NCBI GenBank assembly: GCA_964019695.1
Contig: OZ026526.1
Coordinates: forward strand, 9,567,254 to 9,631,253
Source: Loripinus fragilis
Lineage: Eukaryota; Mollusca; Bivalvia; Lucinida; Lucinidae
DNA length: 64,000 nucleotides
Direction of reading: 5' to 3'
The first letter of the stretch is position 1; each line of letters starts with the position of its first letter. Positions 57,588 to 64,000 of the stretch are shown here, piece after piece. The position numbers and the translations under genes are program-made. The notes beneath the pieces were generated by a model. It made no database searches, was not told where the DNA came from, and worked only from the letters and a program-made list of their open reading frames with translations.

Positions 57588-57834
57588 TCATGGGTGAAAG
57601 TTCAAAACTTCTAAAATCCTGAGCTTTAGAAATTCAATTTTTTAAACTTGCAGGATGCCTACAAATATTAATAATTTCATGTTTGAATAGTTAATTGTGT
57701 TGAGATAGTCTGAAAATTAATGCGAGAAGGTATTTTAATCACCCTAATTCAGCATTTTGATGCTGTCTTTCTATGGAAAGTCAGCCTTAAAATCCTGAAT
57801 TCAGGATTGATCCTGAAAACTTTCACCCATGCCG
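57588..57834. mobile_element. CATGGGTGAAAGTT MITE, copy 2
   Basis: Same ends and same interior blocks as copy 1, in the same orientation, 530 bp downstream. Confidence 0.75.
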
Positions 57835-57900
57835 CATGCAGATTTCTTAATGAGCACTACAGTAAAATTGGGCCAGCACACAAGATTGTGCTACTTATTG

Positions 57901-58094
57901 CTTTATTTGTTTGATTCGATTCTTTACATCCCATCAGCAATCTTTCAGGCATAAAGGGACGGGTCTTCCTGGGTTGAAACAGTACTAAGCTAGCATTAAT
58001 GTTCTTGCTCAAGGACACAATGCAGTGAGGCTGGTAAGGCTCGAACACCTCGCCCCTAAGTCTCGAGTCAAGCACTCTACCACTGAGTCCCCTT
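57901..58094 (-). mobile_element. tRNA-derived SINE, minus strand, with 10-bp duplication
   Basis: GGCTCGAACACC (degraded B-box complement), TCTACCACTGAGTCC and GTTCTTGCTCAAGGACACAA identify it. CTACTTATTG flanks it at 57,891-57,900 and 58,095-58,104. Confidence 0.8.
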
Positions 58095-58811
58095 CTACTT
58101 ATTGTATTAGAAACCAGCGCAGGCTCAAGACTAGACAGGGCTTTATCCAGTAATTTTGGTAAAAGGCCCCTGGCCAAAATTGGGAAAAAATGATTGACTT
58201 AATGGCAAAATTGGTAAAACTTATTAACACAAAATGTAACTGGGAGCATAATTTATCGAACAAATCAAGTTATTTAAGATTGTTTTATGCCAAGCAAAAG
58301 TGTTTAAATATCATTCTGATATGGGTCATTTTTTCTCATAAGTAGTAGTGGTCTCTATTAAGAAAAGTAAAAAAAATGTATATATTTTTTTTTACTTTTC
58401 TTCATTGGGAAAAACAGATATGGAATTGGGAAAAAATGTGGCTATTTTTATTGAGAATGGGACCAAAGAAAATCCTCTGCTAGAGGTTCCCGAGGAAACA
58501 GTCAAATCAGGCTCCATAGTATTCGCAAAATAGGCTAAATTCGCAGATACACTGAGAGCAGACCAAAATTGTTGTGAATGGTGACAGTGTTAATTTCCAT
58601 TTAATAAAGGGATATAACTGTTACATGATCTTTTGTAATGGAGTTACAAATGTTAATGTACTGTGACATCATGACGTCATAGCAACAACGTTACATGTAG
58701 TGACTTTACTTTGATTAATTTCATGTATGTGTAGCTGTTATAATAAACATCATGTAATTCAGTATAAAGGGCTCAGTTGGGAATTAACAATGGTAGCAGA
58801 TGTGTAAAGCC

Positions 58812-58910
58812 TAAATAAACAAATGGTGTGGGTACACAAAAGAATTGTTCAGTGAAAAGTTTCTTTAGAGCACCCAAAACATGTGTTTAAACTGATTGGT
58901 AAAAAATAAT
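58812..58910 (+). repeat. CATATGTT hairpin MITE, copy E (diverged)
   Basis: Keeps AACAAATGGTGTGGGTAC, AAAAGAATTGTTCAGTGAAA and CACCCAAAACATGTGTTTAA, but the stem is degraded. Confidence 0.55.
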
Positions 58911-59140
58911 CACAATTTTTGCTTATAAAGTTTGCTTATCGGACCTTTGAGGAAATGTGTTATACTATTCAATTATGCATGGGTCCAGGTCTTCCCTACC
59001 ACCATCTATGAAGCAAACACAAACTTTTTGGTAAACTGGCATATAATTTGAATTTGATGTCAGGTTTGTGCTGGAATATATTTTATCAATTTATGTTGTG
59101 GTATCATGCTAGGTCCAGGCCCCCAGGTAATAGAAAGATA

Positions 59141-59250
59141 TTTTCTTATTTCTCAACCAAAACATATGTTGTGGGTTCTCAAAAGAATCGTCTCGATATC
59201 TCGATTCTTTTGAGTACCCAGAACAAATGCTAAGATTGATGTATTAGAAA
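59141..59250 (+). repeat. CATATGTT hairpin MITE, copy F
   Basis: CAACCAAAACATATGTT, then CTCAAAAGAATCGTCTCGA facing TCTCGATTCTTTTGAG. It is the copy with the most symmetric centre. Confidence 0.7.
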
Positions 59251-59395
59251 ATATTCATTATCTTGCGCTGTACGAATTTGCTATCTGGACCTAGGAGACA
59301 CGTCTCTCTAGTGACATTGCAATCCTGGGTCATTCATTGTACATCGTAGGCCATTCAAATTCATTGTAGTACATTGTGTAAATGTTCTGTCATTC

Positions 59396-59409
59396 AATAA
59401 ACATCTTGT

Positions 59410-59442
<33 letters not shown>
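59396..59442 (+). repeat. Retroposed 3' end: AATAAA followed by A27
   Basis: AATAAA at 59,396-59,401 is followed 14 nt later by a pure 27-A run. This is the signature of a reverse-transcribed polyadenylated RNA. No parent coding sequence is recognisable upstream and no target duplication was found, so it may be a 3' UTR piece of a processed copy. Confidence 0.6.
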
Positions 59443-59445
<3 letters not shown>

Positions 59446-60225
59446 ATTTGAAAAGCCTGAATATCAGTCTCTGTAACTAGCTGTTGATTCTCTCACAGTT
59501 TCCCCCTTCTTTTGTCCATTGTGTATCTTTTTGGTTGACCTCTGATTAACTCTGCTGCCTCTTTCCACCTTCTTCTCTTTTGTATTCTATGGCCTCCTAT
59601 GTTGTTCTTTGTTTGCTGTCTCGACTTTTGTTTCTGATGCTGTTGTGTTATATACTTGCTCTCTTCTCCGATGCCTTTACACCAATTGCTCCTGATCATA
59701 TAATCAGATGTGACAGTATCATTATTAGTCTTACACTGTGGGAATTAACAGACAGTGGTGTGGTGGTTGGGGCTGGGTTGGGTGGGGCTGGGGGGGGGGA
59801 GTTAGGTTTTCACATTCAAATAGAAGATATGCAACTATTATGAGCGAGAATAGTTTTTGGTCATTGTCTAGATTTCTACTACCATACTTTGTACAGGCTA
59901 GCAGGTAAGGCTCTGACAAGACTGTCCGTATGTTCATGTTTTCTGGCCATCTATGATTGACAATGTTATAAGAACCTACATCTTATGGGTTACCCTTTGT
60001 CTGAGCCATCACTTGTTCCCTATGCAAAAACTAGTCTACTTCAATATAACCGGCTAGTATATATCACTTTTGTTGTGGAAAAAAGCTAAATACATGAATT
60101 CAAAGCATTGAAGAATAAACAAGCCTGTACAAAATATGTTTTGTTTAATATGCTCATAACATAAACATGTAAGTAAATGATGATATAGAGAGATTAGAAG
60201 AGTCAGATGATGCAATAGCAATTAC

Positions 60226-60467
60226 CATATGGGCCTCGTCGCGAGAAAACCTGTCTTGGGGGTTTCCGTCAAAGCGAGTTTCAAACCAGTCTCCTCAGCT
60301 ACAGGGACTTGCTAGAAAATTGAAATTTTCCCTGTAGCAAGGTTTATTTGGTACTTTCCAAAAAGCGAATAACGAAGGCGCTGATCAGACTGTGCGGATG
60401 CGTAGTCTGGTCTGCGCCTGTGTTGTTCGCAAACCCCCGAAGACAGGTTTTTACGCGTCAAGGCCCA
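60226..60467. mobile_element. ~240-bp MITE with ~40-bp inverted repeats
   Basis: TATGGGCCTCGTCGCGAGAA and AACCTGTCTTGGGGG face CCCCCGAAGACAGGTT and TTTACGCGTCAAGGCCCATA. Inside is a second stem with a CTGATCAGACTGTGCGGATG core that resembles the hairpin core at 3.9 kb. Confidence 0.7.
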
Positions 60468-60659
60468 TATTCAACCAAATAAGCATACATGCTCCTTTTA
60501 GTGCACACTGAATTCTTTTTCTTCCCTTTTTATTCTGATGGATTCTTCCAGACATATTGATGCAATTAGTATGGACTCATCCATTTTGTATTTGAAGGGG
60601 ATGCTGGCAAAAATTCAATAAAATGATATCTATTTGTCCCTGGAGATTGTTTTTAACTT

Positions 60660-60722
60660 AGCAAATAGTGTAGACCCTGATGAAATGCCGCCTCATCTGG
60701 GTCTTCGCTGTTTGCCAAAGTA
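60660..60722. repeat. Hairpin MITE (GTGTAGACCC family), copy 2
   Basis: GCAAATAGTGTAGACCCTGAT against ATCTGGGTCTTCGCTGTTTGC, with GGCGGC-type loop sequence. Confidence 0.55.
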
Positions 60723-60844
60723 CCTGTTTACAGGTATCCAGAATAAAAAGGGTCATGTTGTGAATGGTTTTCTAGTCAGTCAAATGATGCAATTTAATAA
60801 TTGATATAGATTCCATAGTTTTAGATAAACAACTATTGTAGATA

Positions 60845-60900
60845 TTTTGAGTACCCACAACATATGTTTTGGTTGAGAAATAAGAAAATTATGTTTTGGT
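60845..60900 (-). repeat. CATATGTT MITE, partial copy G
   Basis: Only one arm remains (TTGAGTACCCACAACATATG then TTTTGGTTGAGAAATAAGAA), followed by TGTTTTGGTATGCACGCTTA, the outer flank seen at copies B and D. Confidence 0.55.
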
Positions 60901-60944
60901 ATGCACGCTTAACTAAAGGCCTGGATTCATTAAATGTTTGAATT

Positions 60945-61035
60945 CAAATCAGTGTGGATCCTGATCAGCTGGCTTTTATCAGAAACCAGCTGAGCCGGAT
61001 CTACACAGTTTTCAAAAACTGATTTAAATTAATGA
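60945..61035. repeat. Hairpin MITE (GTGTAGACCC family), copy 3
   Basis: CAGTGTGGATCCTGATCAGC faces its near-inverse GCTGAGCCGGATCTACACAG; the outer words AAATCAG and CTGATTTAAATTAATGAA also mirror the flanks. Confidence 0.55.
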
Positions 61036-61555
61036 ATTAATTATACATACAATGTGCTTATAAGGGAAAAACATGGCAAAAAAATAAACGTTCTAAAACT
61101 GTGAACGCTTTTTCTCATACTGTCCTAAACAATTTTTTTTTTATTTGAACAGCAAACTATTTGTCAGAACAGCAAACAGTGAAGGCCATAGTAGGATTGC
61201 TCCCAAGCTAGCAGTTGAGATCTGATCAGGACCCGAACTAACTAGGAAGGCTTTTTTGTAGGGATAAGAAATTTTCCTATCTTTTGTGCATAGTACTGTT
61301 TCACAACAAAATAGTATCGCACTGACCAACCATTAAGCTATTTCTTAATCGTTCAATTTCTAGGTTCTCATGACACACTCTCATAGTCACATCAATTTTA
61401 ATTCAAAACTTTTTTTTGAAAGGGCAGGCTGGTATACAACTTTGCTGTTTGCACACAATGAAATCTGGGTTTCTCAAAACGAGGCATATATTAATGCAGA
61501 AGTACATATTCAATGCTCCTATGTAAGATGTCTAGGTTAGCCCTTTTGTTAACAT

Positions 61556-61785
61556 CATGTGCAGATCCAAATTGAGGGTTCCATATAGATCCCCAGAAAA
61601 ATTACGAAGCTAACGAGTCAGCATTCAATGTTGGGCCTTCATCAGCACGTTTTAATGGCGGTTTGCTGGCTGGCCAATGATGGCCCGCTTATAGTGGTAT
61701 TTGGATCCCCCCACCCCTCGTCAACTAAAAAAAAAAAGTCAAAGTTGGACCCCCTCTGACAAAATTTTTTGGATGCACGCATGAA
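61556..61785 (-). repeat. Interspersed repeat with internal hairpin, copy 2
   Basis: Inverse of 2,168-2,455. It has lost part of the GTTTCGCTGGCG hairpin but keeps GGGCCATCATTGG and GTCAGAGGGGGTCCAAC (as inverse). Confidence 0.65.
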
Positions 61786-62378
61786 CATCAAGGTACTTTT
61801 AGAGCATCAGTTCACACTTTGTTTATAAAAAATAATAATTCTAAAGCACAAAAAGCAAGCTGTAAATTAATGGTCCAGAAAATGATTGATAATGGAATGA
61901 ACTTGACCAGAATCTGTGGCATGAGCAATCCTGTCTTCTCTGTCTTAGCATAAACAGCCAAGCCAATCTTACTGTCCTGCCAGCCAAGAGTGACAGTGAC
62001 CTCATGTAATGTTTACAAAGTTATCAGGGACTTCTAATCCATAGATCACTTGTGTATTAATCCTATCTGCAGGATAGGAGTGATACAAGAGATCTGTTGA
62101 TTCGCGTTAGCTCAGGTGGAGTGTACAATTAAATGTTTTACTTAACAATTATAAACAAAAAATTTTGTCACTGTCACTTTTGGTTGGCACGACAGTAGTA
62201 GCTTGTCAACATAAAAATGGATTTCTTTTCTAGCAGTTGCAAGAAGCTGTATATGCGTAACCCATATAAGCCAAATGGACTTGCCAACCCTTATCACTAG
62301 GATGAGCCCATTTCCAATTTTAGGGGTTTTTGGTGGTATTTTTCATTTTTTCCAAATTTTAACAGAACATTCTATAAG

Positions 62379-62455
62379 CAAACAGTTAAGATCCTGATCA
62401 GACACTACTTTAGGTGGTGTCTGATCTGGGTCTGCATTGTTTGCCTATGTCCCTT
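62379..62455. repeat. Hairpin MITE (GTGTAGACCC family), copy 4
   Basis: GATCCTGATCAGACACTAC and GTGGTGTCTGATCTGGGTC pair, with AGCAAACAG and TTGTTTGC outside. Confidence 0.6.
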
Positions 62456-62520
62456 AAAAAAGGAAGCCATGCTTATATGGGTCAAGAGAGCAGTTGCTTC
62501 ATGCCACAGCAGCCCATTGA

Positions 62521-62845
62521 TAGTTCCCACTCAACCGATATTTAGTTCCCTTTGGAATAGAGGTCAGCCATCTTGATGGTCAAAAATCAATAAGACAAGT
62601 AGGCAAAAATAGATATACCTATATTTCTAAAAACCTCTGCATCTTTGTGCCCTGACAGTTGCAATGATTTATGCAAAAATGGAATTAAAAAATAAACATG
62701 TTGGTTTAACATGAAAAAATAGTCTCAAGGTAAGTAAAAAAAATAGATTTTCTATTTTTCACTATGTGGTCTATTGATTTTTGACCTACATCATGGCTGA
62801 CCATTTTTTCAAAGGGAAGTAACTATTGGTTGAGTGGGAACTATA
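62521..62845. mobile_element. ~325-bp TA-flanked MITE
   Basis: TAGTTCCCACTCAACC faces GGTTGAGTGGGAACTA. The inner arms CAGCCATCTTGATGGTCAAA and TTGACCTACATCATGGCTG are also mirrored. TA occurs at both ends. Confidence 0.7.
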
Positions 62846-63059
62846 AATTGTGTTACGTCACTACTGTACTACATGTCCAACACCACTTAATAAAATACTG
62901 CATAGTAAGCAATGAACCACTCTTTCAGGGGCTACTTAAATCATAATTTAGCATTTTCTTACTATGCTCCATTTACCTGTTACTGTTACACATGTCATGA
63001 TTACTCATTCCACTTGTCTCATCTTGACAATTCGAATGAATACCCACAAACAAACATGG

Positions 63060-63512
63060 ATTAAAGTTGAGCAATTCCAAAATTCCAAACTTTAAAGTTC
63101 AAATATTAAAACTTACATTTTGCCTTCAAAATATTAAAATTTTAAGCCTAAATGGTCAATTGTTGTAAATAAAGGCCAAAAAAAAAAATACCTGGGTTTA
63201 GGGTAACTCGAACCCTACCTAAATTTACTGGCAATACCTAGATTTTTTTTCAGGTTTTCTGGAAAAAAATATAATTTTATGCATTTTGAAAGGCGAAATG
63301 CCTTTCAAAATGCATAAAATTCTATTTATTTTTTCCAGAAATTTTCAGACCCATAACCCGAAAAACACTATATTTTTTTTTATTTTGGCCTAATCTGAGA
63401 ATAAATCAGAAGCTAATCATCTGCCTAACAGTACTTTGAGGCTGTTTTTTTATTGAAAAGTCAGTCTCAAAATCCTGATTCAGGAATAAATTTAAAAAAA
63501 CTAACCCATGCA
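63060..63512. mobile_element. CATGGGTGAAAGTT MITE relative, copy 3, with nested hairpin
   Basis: CATGGATTAAAGTTGAG near 63,055 and AAAACTAACCCATGCA near 63,500 are diverged ends. The internal GGTCAATTG and AAAATCCTGATTCAGGA blocks match copies 1 and 2. A perfect hairpin (TATGCATTTTGAAAGGC and inverse, within 63,259-63,339) interrupts it. Confidence 0.6.
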
Positions 63513-63849
63513 AATGCTTTGATGCAAAAAAAACCTAAGGAAAATAATGCCAAATTATGACTATAGGACAGCCCCAGATCAAGCCCTCTCAACAGGTCCA
63601 TATCTCTATAGAAGACAGATTGTATGTGTGTTGATTCAAATCAGCCTTGCATGACGTTCTTCACAAATTCTGAAAGAGACAAAAATGCATAAATGAAAAG
63701 AGTAAAAGAATGCTAAGGTATAGGACCCACTCTATTCCGATATAGTACTTTTAAACACTTGAACAGCTGATTGCCATTTACCAAAAAAACGGGGGTCTAT
63801 CATTGTTCAGAAAACAAAGAAAAGAGGTAAATCAAAGAACCATAGGGTG

Positions 63850-63905
63850 CTTTTCAACCAAAACATTGTTTTGGTACTCAAAAGAATAGTCTCAATGTTT
63901 AGACT
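63850..63905 (+). repeat. CATATGTT MITE, partial copy H
   Basis: TTTCAACCAAAACATTG, then GGTACTCAAAAGAATAGTCT. Only the left arm remains. Confidence 0.5.
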
Positions 63906-64000
63906 TGTGTAAGAAAATAATAATTTATCATATGACCTCCCTTCTGTGAGTGATATAATGTCATGCAATAAAATTAATTTACAGATTTAGTGATGTTACG

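Noticed and set aside
58348..58533. 61-codon frame (lysine/valine-rich)
   Set aside because: Short, AT-rich, no motif or signal; indistinguishable from chance.

Overview
The window is AT-rich, gene-poor eukaryotic DNA packed with transposable elements. There are no prokaryotic operons, rRNA genes, functional tRNA genes or CRISPR arrays. The content is tRNA-derived SINEs with target-site duplications, a decayed Penelope-type reverse-transcriptase element, many hairpin (foldback) MITEs, diverged tandem arrays and a Maverick/Polinton-like element. Together these suggest an invertebrate metazoan. A bivalve mollusc, possibly a dreissenid mussel, is my inference from the flavour of the repeats and was not tested against any database.

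Layout. 0-8.9 kb: hairpin repeats, nested SINEs, a 27-bp minisatellite, and stretches built from degenerate short words. 6.9-16.2 kb: a non-coding, onion-like inverted structure with ~520-bp inverted arms at 8,893 and 15,725, holding about ten forward and five inverted copies of a ~185-bp unit. 17.0-23.3 kb: diverged tandem repeats with an inverted Penelope 3' end inserted. 23.4-25.6 kb: a 5'-truncated Penelope-like element sitting inside a split hairpin repeat. 26.2-27.2 kb: a TA-flanked foldback MITE and a 135-bp palindrome. 27,257-27,514 (minus): the one convincing host-type coding region, a small secreted eight-cysteine peptide with a splice acceptor just upstream. 27.5-31.6 kb: more palindromes.

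31,790-37,949 is the most notable object. It is a 6,160-bp element with near-identical ~1.4-kb terminal inverted repeats, an exact 6-bp duplication (GACGAC) outside both ends, a ~94-nt hairpin at each tip, and a minus-strand gene cluster. The cluster holds a 280-aa protein resembling a family recurrent in virus-like transposons, a basic 147-aa protein, a zinc-finger protein broken by one in-frame stop, and a small overlapping reading frame. No polymerase, integrase or major capsid gene is visible, so it looks like a satellite-like or non-autonomous derivative of a Maverick-type virus-transposon.

38.6-41.8 kb and 52.4-55.8 kb are two similarly built ~3.2-3.4 kb non-coding units. Each is bounded by inverted repeats and each is studded with its own 14-bp word in both orientations (TTACGGGTGTTAGA and TAAGATACGTTACA). 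The rest (42-52 and 56-64 kb) is MITEs, SINEs, an AGAT microsatellite and a retroposed poly(A) end. Apart from the transposon gene cluster and the secreted peptide I see no genes acting together. The window reads as intergenic or intronic repeat DNA.
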